This document shows, one piece after another, positions 1-7,812 of a DNA stretch of 51,170 nt. The translations under genes and the position numbers were made by a program. This stretch comes from Bacteroidales bacterium (GTDB lineage: Bacteria; Bacteroidota; Bacteroidia; Bacteroidales; JAADGE01). Every line of letters begins with the position of its first letter. Positions within the stretch are counted from its first letter, which is position 1. The notes under the pieces were generated by a model. The model ran no database searches, was not told the origin of the DNA, and saw nothing but the letters and a program-made list of their open reading frames with translations. Location: contig JAIORQ010000038.1 in assembly GCA_021108035.1 (NCBI GenBank), positions 1 to 51,170 on the forward strand, read 5' to 3'.

Positions 1-106
1 TCGGGTCAACTACATGCCACCTCCCCAACTGCGCATCATAAAACCTGGCTCCGTAATCGTACCAATTTACCGGATGAGTATTAACAAGAAACAGTTTACT
101 CAACCA
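1..106 (-). pseudogene. RHS-repeat core fragment, cut by window edge
   Basis: Read on the minus strand, about 35 codons give [16 protein letters not shown] followed by HVVDP, the hallmark of the RHS-repeat-associated core that precedes the variable toxic tip of RHS/YD proteins. The usual upstream part (the FNGKE segment and YD repeats) is missing: the homology begins abruptly near position 70 and the reading frame runs back into the end of the neighbouring gene without a plausible start. It is therefore probably a 5'-truncated remnant or displaced tip. Its 3' end lies beyond position 1 and cannot be judged. Confidence 0.7.
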
Positions 107-719
107 AATTCTTCCCCTTTAATTCCAACTTAAATTCTACAGCTTCAAAAATATATTGAACATACGGCGGTTTTGCTCTGTTTTTAAAATCGTTAAAATT
201 AAATTCTTGAATAATTTCAAAGTTTTTTCGATCCATACAAATAACTTTTTTACCTGTTATATAGAAAAGAAAATCACCGCAAAACTCCATAAAATAACCT
301 TTCTCCGGATTTCCCTTACATTTTCCGCCGGGTGTTGTAATTGAAAACTCACCGTATTCCGTACTGTCAAACAGTTGGACACGTTCTTCAATCAAATTAA
401 TTACAATTTTGCCTTTTCGATTAAGAACTAATAAACTTTTATCATTCGGGAAAAAAATATGATCATCCGTTATTAAATATTCTTTTGGTGTAACTCGTTC
501 CTCAATATGTGTATAAGATTTTATAGTATTAAAAGGCAAATCTTTAACAAAATGTTTTACGTTATCTTTCATATTAATCTTCCAAATGGTTTCATGATTG
601 TCAACAAAATAAAACTTGGTTTTTTTATCATAATTTTCATCTGTAATCTGATAATAAAGCAATTGAGCAAATATTTGTAACGGTAGTATAAGCATTAAAA
701 TCAAAATTAATTTTTTCAT
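96..719 (-). CDS. Exported protein of unknown function
   Basis: This 207-residue protein begins with a clear Sec signal peptide ([19 protein letters not shown], cleavage probably after FA). The mature part is rich in aromatic and charged residues, with short beta-strand-like segments, and contains [11 protein letters not shown] and an isolated GGKCKG/EFCG cysteine pair. I do not recognise a family. It is likely periplasmic or surface located. The gene lies 13 bp downstream of the pseudouridine synthase gene on the same strand and runs directly into the RHS core fragment, so it may be a passenger of an RHS rearrangement. A secreted immunity-like role is possible but unsupported by any motif. 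Confidence 0.75.
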   Translation of the reverse strand: MKKLILILMLILPLQIFAQLLYYQITDENYDKKTKFYFVDNHETIWKINMKDNVKHFVKDLPFNTIKSYTHIEERVTPKEYLITDDHIFFPNDKSLLVLNRKGKIVINLIEERVQLFDSTEYGEFSITTPGGKCKGNPEKGYFMEFCGDFLFYITGKKVICMDRKNFEIIQEFNFNDFKNRAKPPYVQYIFEAVEFKLELKGKNLVE

Positions 720-732
720 AATATTTGGTATT

Positions 733-1644
733 TTATTTATAAGTCCCTCTTTTTAAATTTGTTACTTCTCTTTCTGACAAATAACGCCATCTCCCTCTTT
801 TAACATCTTTCTTTGTGAGTCCGGCAAAATATACTCTGTCAAGTTTAATAACTTCATATCCCAAATGAGCAAACATCCTTCTTATAATTCGGTTTTTACC
901 TGAATGAATTTCAACTCCGACATCTTTTTTACTTTTCGGGTCAGGATATGCTAAAACATCAAACTTCATATACCCATCATCAAGTTCTGTGCCTGAAACT
1001 AATTTTTCAGCATCCTCTTTTGTTATATCTTTATCCAAGAAAACGTGATATATCTTCTTTTTGTTATATTTAGGGTGTGTTAATTTCTTTGTTAAATCAC
1101 CGTCATTGGTTAACAACAGTACACCTGTTGAATCTTTATCCAATCTGCCTACGGGATATATTCTTTCTTCAACTTTATTCTTAAAAAAATCCAAAACTGT
1201 TTTTCTTCCTCTGTCATCAGAAACCGTTGTAAGAAAACCTTTAGGTTTATTCAGCACAACATAAACAGGCTTTTCAGAACGTATTAACTTTCCTTTTACT
1301 TTTACCGAATCTGTTTTATTTACTTTATAACCCATTTCTGATATAATCTTATTATTGACTTTCACATGTCCGTCACTTATTAGCTTATCAGCTTCACGCC
1401 TTGAGCATATTCCGGCATTTGCAATGTATTTGTTTAAACGAATTGCATCATCCTTCGGAACTTCTTCTGAAATAGAATCTGTCTTCTTTCCGAAATCTTT
1501 CTTCTTATAGTCTTTCTTCTTATAATCTTTTTTCTTAAAATCCTTATTCTTATAAGGCTTATCAGAATCTTTTTTATAGTTCTTTCCCGGACTCTTTTTA
1601 TAGTTGTCTCGGTTATTTTCCTTGTTCTTTTTATTATACGCCAT
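733..1644 (-). CDS. rluB: 23S rRNA pseudouridine synthase, RsuA/RluB family
   Basis: This 303-residue enzyme converts a specific uridine of ribosomal RNA to pseudouridine. After a basic, low-complexity N-terminal extension of about 65 residues with repeated KKDYKKKD units comes an S4 RNA-binding domain (RLNKYIANAGICSRREADKL, about 70-115). The catalytic domain follows, with the family motif GRLDKDSTGVLLLTNDGD, whose Asp is the nucleophile, and the C-terminal RIIRRMFAHLGYEV segment. The family is certain; the choice of RluB over RsuA/RluE/RluF rests on overall resemblance and on the lysine-rich extension common in Bacteroidota homologues. It is transcribed away from the small membrane-protein gene at 1715. 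Confidence 0.85.
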   Translation of the reverse strand: MAYNKKNKENNRDNYKKSPGKNYKKDSDKPYKNKDFKKKDYKKKDYKKKDFGKKTDSISEEVPKDDAIRLNKYIANAGICSRREADKLISDGHVKVNNKIISEMGYKVNKTDSVKVKGKLIRSEKPVYVVLNKPKGFLTTVSDDRGRKTVLDFFKNKVEERIYPVGRLDKDSTGVLLLTNDGDLTKKLTHPKYNKKKIYHVFLDKDITKEDAEKLVSGTELDDGYMKFDVLAYPDPKSKKDVGVEIHSGKNRIIRRMFAHLGYEVIKLDRVYFAGLTKKDVKRGRWRYLSEREVTNLKRGTYK

Positions 1645-1714
1645 CAGAAATATTTATTAATTCGGTAAAATAAGCCAATTATTGTTAATTTTACGATAAA
1701 TTTAAAACAATATT

Positions 1715-2128
1715 ATGGATACTAATCTCATTATCATCATTGCTATTGCTTTAGTACTATTTTTCTTGATAATTAAGTTTGCCAAAAAACTTATTAAATT
1801 CGTTTTAATTTTAATTCTCTTGATTGGTCTCGGAATATTTGGGTTTCTGTATTTTAATGATATTAGTAACATTAATGATTTACATGCAAAATATTGCGAT
1901 AATCTTTCAGATAAAAAAGATTCCTTAAAATGTGTATGCATTGTTCAACCTGTTGAAGAAGATTTTACAACACGTCTTTCTAAAGAAGAAATTGATAATA
2001 TGAACAATGTAAAATTTGCAAAAGAACTTTCCGTTTCATTATTTAACAAAAGAAAAATTATTAAAGAAAAATTAAAAGAAAATAATGCTTTAAATTTATT
2101 GGATGAATTTAAAAAGGATTTTTTGTAA
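1715..2128 (+). CDS. Small membrane protein of unknown function
   Basis: A 137-residue protein with two closely spaced hydrophobic helices (residues about 4-20 and 28-47), joined by a short basic loop (KFAKKLIK). A hydrophilic, Lys/Glu-rich C-terminal region follows with one CVC motif (SLKCVCIV) near residue 70. Topology is probably a membrane hairpin with a soluble tail. No family is recognised. It stands alone, divergent from the pseudouridine synthase gene, with a 70-bp AT-rich spacer between them. The coding sequence has normal composition for the window and ends in TAA. Confidence 0.7.
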   Translation: MDTNLIIIIAIALVLFFLIIKFAKKLIKFVLILILLIGLGIFGFLYFNDISNINDLHAKYCDNLSDKKDSLKCVCIVQPVEEDFTTRLSKEEIDNMNNVKFAKELSVSLFNKRKIIKEKLKENNALNLLDEFKKDFL

Positions 2129-2212
2129 TAGTTATGTTATAGTCCGCTCAAAAGTATAGTAGCCACGAATTAACGAATGTTATTAAACCTTTAACCAACA
2201 AAACTTTTCAAT

Positions 2213-3430
2213 TTATATATCAGCATTCGACAAAAAATCAATCAATTTTACATGTTTAATTCCTTTATATGATGTTTTTATGGGGAACTCATCCATTGTT
2301 ACTACATATTTGGGATAATGATCTTTTATTTGATTCAAATTACCGAATTCTCTGTTAATTACTTTTTCATCTGTCAATTTATAAGCAACTTGTACATATA
2401 TTATTTCATTATCTTTTCGTGCAATAAAATCAATTTCTTTATCTCCTGATTTTCCGGTAAAAACATCATAGCCGTATATTCTTAAATGATTGAAGACAAG
2501 ATTTTCTATTATTTTATTTATATCCTGTGCTTTATAACCTACAACTGCATTTCGCAAACCAATATCTTCAAAATAATATTTTTCGCCTGTTTCAAAGATT
2601 TTGAGTCCTTGTATATCCATTCGTGATGAGCGATTTATTAAATTTGAAGCGATTAATAAATTTAAATAATTTATAATTACTGATACAGATTTTGTAGTTC
2701 TTTGAGATTTAAGGTATTTTGAAATACTCCCGGCAGACAATAAACTACCGGTATTATCAGCCGAAAATTTCAACAAATCGTTTAAAAAAGCAACATCTCT
2801 AATTTCATTACGTCCTATTACATCTTTATATAAAACAGTTGATAATACATTTTTTAGATACTCGTTAATAATTTTTGCATCTTTGGGCAGATGAATTAAG
2901 TACGGCAATCCGCCGAATTCTAAATATAACTTTAAACTATCATTTGTGTTTTCTAATTTATGAAAATGTAAAAATTCAAGATATGAAAGGCTGTGTATTT
3001 TAATTTCGACTTGTCTTCCGCTTAAAAATGTTGCTAATTTACTTGAAAAAATATCTGTGTTACTTCCTGTGCAATAAATATCAAAATTTCCTTCTGACAA
3101 TAAACTTCGAAGAGCTTTTTCAAAATCATTAATTTCTTGAATTTCATCAATAAAAAGAAAGTTTAATACTGATTTACTTTTTTCTTTTACATAAATCATT
3201 AATTCATGATATGTTCTGATATCATCAAATTCATATTTTTCTTTATCAATAAAAATAAAATTAGCTTTCGGATATTTGTTTTCAAGCTCGGCTTTTATTT
3301 GTAATAAAAGCCGACTTTTCCCAATTCTTCTTTGCCCGGTAAGTATTTTAATTAATTGTTGCTTATAGAAAGGTCTTACTTTTTCAAGATAAAGATTTCG
3401 CTCTATATTTTTATTAAATATACTTTCCAT
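2213..3430 (-). CDS. AAA-family ATPase with DUF4143 C-terminal domain
   Basis: A 405-residue P-loop ATPase of the widespread AAA_14/DUF4143 group. The Walker A motif is LTGQRRIGKSRLL (residues about 30-42) and Walker B is LNFLFIDEIQEI (about 92), followed by a sensor-like YCTGSNTDIFSS. The middle carries the GGLPYLIHLP segment typical of DUF4143 proteins. The C-terminal 100 residues form a restriction-endonuclease-like fold with the signature GKSGDKEIDFIARKDNEIIY (D/E...E-x-D-F-...), as is usual for this group. Cellular function is not established for the family; many members are scattered accessory genes. A textbook Bacteroidota promoter lies directly upstream. Confidence 0.85.
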   Translation of the reverse strand: MESIFNKNIERNLYLEKVRPFYKQQLIKILTGQRRIGKSRLLLQIKAELENKYPKANFIFIDKEKYEFDDIRTYHELMIYVKEKSKSVLNFLFIDEIQEINDFEKALRSLLSEGNFDIYCTGSNTDIFSSKLATFLSGRQVEIKIHSLSYLEFLHFHKLENTNDSLKLYLEFGGLPYLIHLPKDAKIINEYLKNVLSTVLYKDVIGRNEIRDVAFLNDLLKFSADNTGSLLSAGSISKYLKSQRTTKSVSVIINYLNLLIASNLINRSSRMDIQGLKIFETGEKYYFEDIGLRNAVVGYKAQDINKIIENLVFNHLRIYGYDVFTGKSGDKEIDFIARKDNEIIYVQVAYKLTDEKVINREFGNLNQIKDHYPKYVVTMDEFPIKTSYKGIKHVKLIDFLSNADI

Positions 3431-3467
3431 ATATCAATAATTATGTATTTTTGTTAAATATACTGAA

Positions 3468-3498
3468 CAAATATAGCGTATTTAATTGATTTGTCAAA
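3468..3498 (-). promoter_or_regulatory. Bacteroidota-type promoter of the AAA ATPase gene
   Basis: On the minus strand the -33 element TTTG (3498-3495) is followed after 19 bp by the -7 element TATATTTG (3475-3468), matching the Bacteroidota consensus TTTG-N19/21-TAnnTTTG exactly. It leaves a leader of about 30 nt before the ATG at 3430. Confidence 0.7.
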
Positions 3499-3536
3499 TA
3501 TAATTACATATTTATAACTTTTTACTTTTACCTCAC

Positions 3537-3740
3537 CTACCCACCACTAATCATATGAATAATATCCACTTTATCTCTGTCAGAAACTTTCGCTTCGGAA
3601 TAATTATCTTTTTTTATCAGTTGTCCGTTAATCTTAACAACCAAAAATTTAAATGTATAATTTTTAGCTTTCAACAGTTCGGTAATTGTTAAAACTTCAA
3701 AATCAAAGTTTTCTGTTCTGTTATTTAGGGTTAATGTCAT
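3537..3740 (-). CDS. thiS: ThiS/MoaD-like sulfur carrier protein
   Basis: A 67-residue beta-grasp protein ending in the Gly-Gly tail (IIHMISGG) needed for adenylation and thiocarboxylate formation. The core VVKINGQLIKKDNY followed by DRDKVDIIHMISGG fits ThiS better than MoaD. It follows the ThiF-like E1 gene after a 9-bp gap, so the two form an operon. No thiazole genes (thiG, thiH, thiC) lie near. The operon is divergent from the aldehyde:ferredoxin oxidoreductase gene and close to moeA/moaA/moaC, so it may serve as the MoaD equivalent for tungstopterin synthesis. That role is inferred from position only. Confidence 0.75.
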   Translation of the reverse strand: MTLTLNNRTENFDFEVLTITELLKAKNYTFKFLVVKINGQLIKKDNYSEAKVSDRDKVDIIHMISGG

Positions 3741-3749
3741 TTTAGTTTA

Positions 3750-4331
3750 TTACTCGTTTAATAAAATCTCCAATACTAAATTAGCCTGCATATTTGCAAC
3801 CACTCCTACTTTCGGTGCAAGCGGCGGTTTCTGCTCTGAAATTTCAGATTTTTCATCCCCGCAAATATATAAATTATCAATTTGCCTTGAACGAAGTGAA
3901 TTATTTTCTCCGAATCCTGCCATTCCCAAACCGGAAATTATCGGTTTATCCGGAAATTCCGATAATACAGTCTCAATCAACATCTCTTTTTCTTCTGCTT
4001 TATCAAAAGCTTCTACAATAATATCACAATCTGCAAAGATATTGATCAGATTATCCTCTCTTAATTTAATATTAAAAATATCAACTTTAACTTCCGGATT
4101 TATACGTTCAATATTATCTTTCAAAGCATAGACTTTTATTTGCCCTATTTGGTCATAAAAAAAATACTGCCTGTTTAAATTACTTTCACTTACGGTATCA
4201 AAATCAGCTATGATTAATTTGCCGATTCCCGAACGTGCAAGAGCAACAGCACAATTTGAACCTAAACCTCCGGCTCCTGCAATTCCAACAGTGTATAATT
4301 TTAATTCGTTTTTTATATCTTCAAAAGTCAT
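3750..4331 (-). CDS. thiF: ThiF/MoeB-family adenylyltransferase, short form
   Basis: This 193-residue E1-like enzyme activates the C-terminal glycine of a sulfur carrier. The nucleotide-binding motif GIAGAGGLGSNCAVALARSG lies at the N terminus, followed by the ATP/Mg site IADFDTVSESNLNRQYF and, later, the DIIVEAFDKAEEK segment. At about 195 residues it matches the short ThiF family 2 rather than full MoeB (about 250), and lacks the usual CxxC zinc pairs of MoeB. I use the ATG at 4331; a TTG two codons upstream is less likely. It is the first gene of the thiF-thiS operon, divergent from the AOR gene. Confidence 0.82.
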   Translation of the reverse strand: MTFEDIKNELKLYTVGIAGAGGLGSNCAVALARSGIGKLIIADFDTVSESNLNRQYFFYDQIGQIKVYALKDNIERINPEVKVDIFNIKLREDNLINIFADCDIIVEAFDKAEEKEMLIETVLSEFPDKPIISGLGMAGFGENNSLRSRQIDNLYICGDEKSEISEQKPPLAPKVGVVANMQANLVLEILLNE

Positions 4332-4546
4332 AACCAAACTAAATTTTCAAACACAAAAATATGAAATTCAAATTATAATAATCATTAATTAATCTTTTTA
4401 TTTATTAAAGCATTTAAGCATTATATCATTAAATCATTATATTTTTCAAACTATAACTAATTGACTTTCAATTAAAGTAAAATTACAAGCGATATGCAAA
4501 ATACAACATATTGACATTAGTCATTTTATATGTACTTTACAGAATA

Positions 4547-4562
4547 TAAATTTGTACTTTTG
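4547..4562 (+). promoter_or_regulatory. Candidate -7 elements of the AOR gene
   Basis: Two overlapping-phase matches to the Bacteroidota -7 consensus TAnnTTTG stand in tandem: TAAATTTG (4547-4554) and TACTTTTG (4555-4562), 31-39 bp before the AOR start. No good TTTG -33 box sits at the expected 19-21 bp upstream, so the call is tentative. The rest of the 4332-4593 spacer is AT-rich and contains short repeats of the word cattta/atcatta with no other recognisable signal. Confidence 0.4.
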
Positions 4563-4593
4563 CAAAAATTGAAAACTGATAAAATTTTAAAAT

Positions 4594-6744
4594 ATGGACT
4601 ACAAAGAGCTCAAAGAAAAGCATAAATTATTAGCCGAGTGGAAATATACACATACCCCGCTTGATAAAGGTTATTCCGATAAAACTTTATATGTTAATGT
4701 CGGTACAAATGAAATAAAAGAAAAAGATGTGCCTGCCGAAATGAAAGAAAAATTCATAGGCGGAAAAGGTTACGGTTTAAGATATTTATGGGACGCCATC
4801 ACACCCGAAACAAAATGGAATGATCCTGAAAATGAGATTATTATTTCAGGAGGCCCTCTTTGCGGAATCACACAATATTCCGGAACAGGAAAATCATTAG
4901 TGGTAACTTTATCACCGCAAACTGAATCAATTATGGACAGTAATGTCGGCGGTTATTTCGGCCCGTTCATGAAGTTCAGCGGGTTTGATGCATTTGAGTT
5001 ACAAGGTAAAGCAGAGAAAGATGTCATCATCTTTATTGACGGTGTCAATCATAAAGTTCAAATTTGTGAAGCTCCCGGTGAAGCCGGCGACAGTCATATT
5101 CTTGCTCATCAATTAACAGAGATGTATGCCGATGACGAAAAAGACAGAAGAAATATTGCTGTTGTATCAGCAGGTGATGCTGCCGATAATTCATTAATCG
5201 GAATGTTAAACTTTAGTTTCTTTGATGTCAGAAGAAAAGAAGTGAGACTTAAACAAGCAGGCAGAGGCGGAATCGGAACCGTTTTCAGAGATAAAAAAGT
5301 AAAAGCTGTTGTTGCAAAAATTCCCGGTGTAAAAGGAAACTTAAACAATGTGGTTGATATGAAAGCCATTCAGGAAAGAGGAAAACGTTTCAATGCTGAA
5401 ATGAAACATGATGAAGAGCAATGCCAAATGAAAAGTAAAGGAACAGCTCACCTCACCAACATTATGAATGACTATGATCTGCTTCCCGTAAATAACTTTA
5501 AATTCGGAGCTTCAAAAAATGCCGATAAAATTCATTCGGATATTTACAGATCTTACTTTACACAAAATGTACCTGACGGATGTTGGATAGGCTGCAATAT
5601 GTCATGTGCCAAAGGTGTCGATAATTACGCATTGAAAACAGGCCCTTATAAAGGAGATAAAGTACTTGTGGAAGGACCTGAGTATGAAACTGCTTCTTCA
5701 CTCGGTTCTGTCATGGGAATCTTTAATCCTGAATTTACTATTGAAGCCAACTTCTATTGTGATACTTACGGAATTTGTACCATTTCTTGGGGTACTATTA
5801 TGGGATTTATAATGGAATGTTATGAAAACGGTATTTTGAATGAAGAAAGAACAAGCGGCCTAAAATTGAACTTCGGAAATGAAGATAATGCTATGGAATT
5901 ATTGCACCAAGTAGCAAGAGGCGAAGGTTTCGGTAAAATAGCCGGTAAAGGTGTTCGAAAATTAAAAGAACATTTTGCTGCACAAGGCTGGGGCGATGCT
6001 CAGTTCATGCAAGACATAGGTATGGAAAATAAAGGTTTGGAATATTCGCAATATGTTTCAAAAGAATCATTGGCACAACAAGGCGGATATGCCATGACAA
6101 ACAAAGGGCCGCAACACGATGAAGCTTGGTTGATCTTCATGGATATGGTAAATAATCAAATCCCTACATTTGCTGATAAAGCAGAAGCACTTCATTATTT
6201 CCCGATCTTTAGAACATGGTTTGGATTGCAAGGATTATGCAAACTTCCGTGGAATGATATTGAACCGCAAAATAACGCAGAAACCGATGAACCCGCTAAA
6301 GTTCCGGAACATGTTGATAATTATGTAACCATATACAAAGCCGTAACCGGAAAAGAGTTTGATAAAGAAGAAATGATCTTTCAATCGGAACGTGTTTATA
6401 ATTTTCAAAGAATTTTCAATTTGAGAATGGGATTCGGAACAAGAAAGCACGATGCACAACCATACAGAGCAGCAGGTCCTGTTACCGTTGAAGAATACGA
6501 ATCAAGACAAGACAGATACGACGGCCAGTTAAAAGATCTGCTCGGTGTTGACCCGACAGGAAAATCAAGCAAAGAAAAAGTTGCAATTATGAGAGAATAC
6601 AAAGAAGGGCAATATGAAAAATTATTGGATGCTGTTTATAAAAGAAGAGGTTGGACAAACAACGGTGTTCCGAAAATCGAATATCTGAAAGAAATTGGAA
6701 TGGCTCTTCCGGAATTGATTGAGACGATTAAGGATCATCAATAG
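4594..6744 (+). CDS. aor: Aldehyde:ferredoxin oxidoreductase (tungstopterin enzyme)
   Basis: A 716-residue member of the AOR family, which oxidises aldehydes (or related substrates) to acids with ferredoxin as acceptor, using a bis-tungstopterin and one [4Fe-4S] cluster. The N-terminal AOR domain contains FIGGKGYGLRYLWD and GPLCGITQYSGTGKS. The cluster ligands are C330, C334 and C338 (GCWIGCNMSC), with the distant fourth cysteine in LQGLCKLPW (C549). It is about 100 residues longer than classical archaeal AOR (about 605) and nearer in size to YdhV-like members, so the substrate is uncertain. It stands divergent from thiF-thiS and upstream of pterin-cofactor genes, which fits its cofactor demand. 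Confidence 0.92.
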   Translation: MDYKELKEKHKLLAEWKYTHTPLDKGYSDKTLYVNVGTNEIKEKDVPAEMKEKFIGGKGYGLRYLWDAITPETKWNDPENEIIISGGPLCGITQYSGTGKSLVVTLSPQTESIMDSNVGGYFGPFMKFSGFDAFELQGKAEKDVIIFIDGVNHKVQICEAPGEAGDSHILAHQLTEMYADDEKDRRNIAVVSAGDAADNSLIGMLNFSFFDVRRKEVRLKQAGRGGIGTVFRDKKVKAVVAKIPGVKGNLNNVVDMKAIQERGKRFNAEMKHDEEQCQMKSKGTAHLTNIMNDYDLLPVNNFKFGASKNADKIHSDIYRSYFTQNVPDGCWIGCNMSCAKGVDNYALKTGPYKGDKVLVEGPEYETASSLGSVMGIFNPEFTIEANFYCDTYGICTISWGTIMGFIMECYENGILNEERTSGLKLNFGNEDNAMELLHQVARGEGFGKIAGKGVRKLKEHFAAQGWGDAQFMQDIGMENKGLEYSQYVSKESLAQQGGYAMTNKGPQHDEAWLIFMDMVNNQIPTFADKAEALHYFPIFRTWFGLQGLCKLPWNDIEPQNNAETDEPAKVPEHVDNYVTIYKAVTGKEFDKEEMIFQSERVYNFQRIFNLRMGFGTRKHDAQPYRAAGPVTVEEYESRQDRYDGQLKDLLGVDPTGKSSKEKVAIMREYKEGQYEKLLDAVYKRRGWTNNGVPKIEYLKEIGMALPELIETIKDHQ

Positions 6745-6761
6745 AATTTTTGTGTGACAGG

Positions 6762-6857
6762 TTTATAGTGTTATAGGATTTCAGATTATTTATTCTTCCT
6801 ATAACACTATTTTCCTGTAATACTATAACACTAATTCCTATAATACTATAACACTAA
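6762..6857. repeat. Hairpin-forming TAGTGTTATAGG repeat cluster
   Basis: TAGTGTTATAGGA (6766-6778) is perfectly inverted at 6797-6809 (TCCTATAACACTA), and two further CTATAACACTA copies follow up to 6856. The hairpin could end AOR transcription, although no U-tract follows. The same word recurs as an inverted pair at 9780-9945. Confidence 0.7.
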
Positions 6858-6864
6858 AAAAAAC

Positions 6865-7146
6865 ATGTTCAAAACAAACGAATATTTTGAAGGCAAAGTT
6901 AAGTCTATTGCTTTTAAAACAGAAGAAAGAAATGCAACCATAGGAGTAATGGCAAAAGGCGAATATGAATTCGGAACTTCAACTGTTGAGTATATGACAG
7001 TAACATCCGGAATTATGCATGTAATGCTTCCCGAAGAAACAGAATGGAAAACCTACAAAGAATTTGAAACTTTCAGGGTTGAAAAAGACGTAAAATTCAA
7101 AGTGAAAGTTACCGGAGATACTTCTTATAAATGTGTTTATAAATAG
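6865..7146 (+). CDS. ppnP: Pyrimidine/purine nucleoside phosphorylase, cupin fold
   Basis: This 93-residue single-domain cupin of the PpnP (formerly DUF1255/YaiE) family phosphorolyses nucleosides to base and ribose 1-phosphate. Family features are the N-terminal NEYFEGKVKSIAF, the central EYEFGTSTVEYMTVTSG, and the C-terminal FKVKVTGDTSYKCVY. Length equals that of the family (about 94). It lies 120 bp after the AOR gene, separated by the TAGTGTTATAGG hairpins, and is followed by a strong terminator, so it is probably its own unit rather than part of the cofactor pathway. Confidence 0.88.
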   Translation: MFKTNEYFEGKVKSIAFKTEERNATIGVMAKGEYEFGTSTVEYMTVTSGIMHVMLPEETEWKTYKEFETFRVEKDVKFKVKVTGDTSYKCVYK

Positions 7147-7164
7147 AATTTATTAAAATGCGAT

Positions 7165-7198
7165 TTCAAAAAGCTCACATAATTGTGGGCTTTTTGAA
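7165..7198 (+). terminator. Rho-independent terminator after ppnP
   Basis: TTCAAAAAGCTCACA pairs with TGTGGGCTTTTTGAA around a small TAAT loop (one G-T pair), and the 3' arm supplies the T-run. The stem is symmetric, so it could act on both strands. Confidence 0.75.
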
Positions 7199-7326
7199 TT
7201 ATTTATCTCTGACATCAAAATATTTACTGTTAAGAAAAGATTATGTGCTAAAGCTAATCTATCCACAATTAAATAATCCAAAAAAATAAATAATCACATA
7301 ATATTTTATCAATTTGCCGATATGTT

Positions 7327-7334
7327 TATATTTG
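7327..7334 (+). promoter_or_regulatory. -7 promoter element of the ModE-like gene
   Basis: TATATTTG is an exact match to TAnnTTTG, 22 bp before the ATG at 7356. No TTTG box lies at the ideal upstream distance (the nearest, 7313-7316, is only 10 bp away). The short leader supports the ATG at 7356 over the upstream in-frame TTG at 7314, because the latter would lie before the promoter element. Confidence 0.45.
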
Positions 7335-7355
7335 CATATTGAAAAAAATTTAATT

Positions 7356-7733
7356 ATGGCCGGATCAAAAGGTTCAAAATATTTTAATGTATTTCTAAAC
7401 TACAAATTTTGGTTAAATACAAAAACAGGTGATGAGATACTGGACAAAAGCATGTTGCAAATATTTAAAGATATTGAAAAAGAAGGCTCAATACAAGCAG
7501 CTGCGGATAAAAACAATGTAAGTTACAGAAAAGTCTGGGGTGACATTAAAAAAGCCGAAGAAATTTTAAATTTCTCAATAGTTGAAAAAAAACGAGGCGG
7601 AAAAGACGGCGGAGCAACAACACTAACAACTGACGGAAAGAATATGCTTTCTGCATTTGCCGAACTTGAAAAAGAGTTTAATAAAACAATTTATAAAACA
7701 GCAAAGAAGTTTTTTCACAGTTTAAATGATTGA
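7356..7733 (+). CDS. ModE-like winged-helix regulator lacking the sensor domain
   Basis: A 125-residue protein equal to the N-terminal DNA-binding half of ModE: the winged helix MLQIFKDIEKEGSIQAAADK, then VSYRKVWGDIKKAEE and the wing GGKDGGATTLTTDGKNML. No molybdate/tungstate-binding TOBE (Mop) domains follow, so it would need another way to sense metal, or responds to none. The start at 7356 (MAGSKG) is preferred to an in-frame TTG at 7314. It sits directly upstream of moeA-moaA on the same strand, so regulation of W/Mo cofactor or oxyanion uptake genes is the natural inference. Confidence 0.82.
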   Translation: MAGSKGSKYFNVFLNYKFWLNTKTGDEILDKSMLQIFKDIEKEGSIQAAADKNNVSYRKVWGDIKKAEEILNFSIVEKKRGGKDGGATTLTTDGKNMLSAFAELEKEFNKTIYKTAKKFFHSLND

Positions 7734-7812
7734 GTGAGATTGAAAGCAGACAGATGTAGGTTGAAAGATAAAATGACAGAAACAATTAAACACTAAACAA
7801 CTAAACAGTTAC

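Noticed and set aside
4392-4593. Repeated cattta/atcatta words before AOR as an operator
   Set aside because: They are irregular low-complexity AT words without a clear dyad; no support for a binding site.
7314-7355. Upstream start for the ModE-like protein
   Set aside because: The extra residues lie across a promoter -7 element and are not conserved-looking; the ATG at 7356 is preferred.
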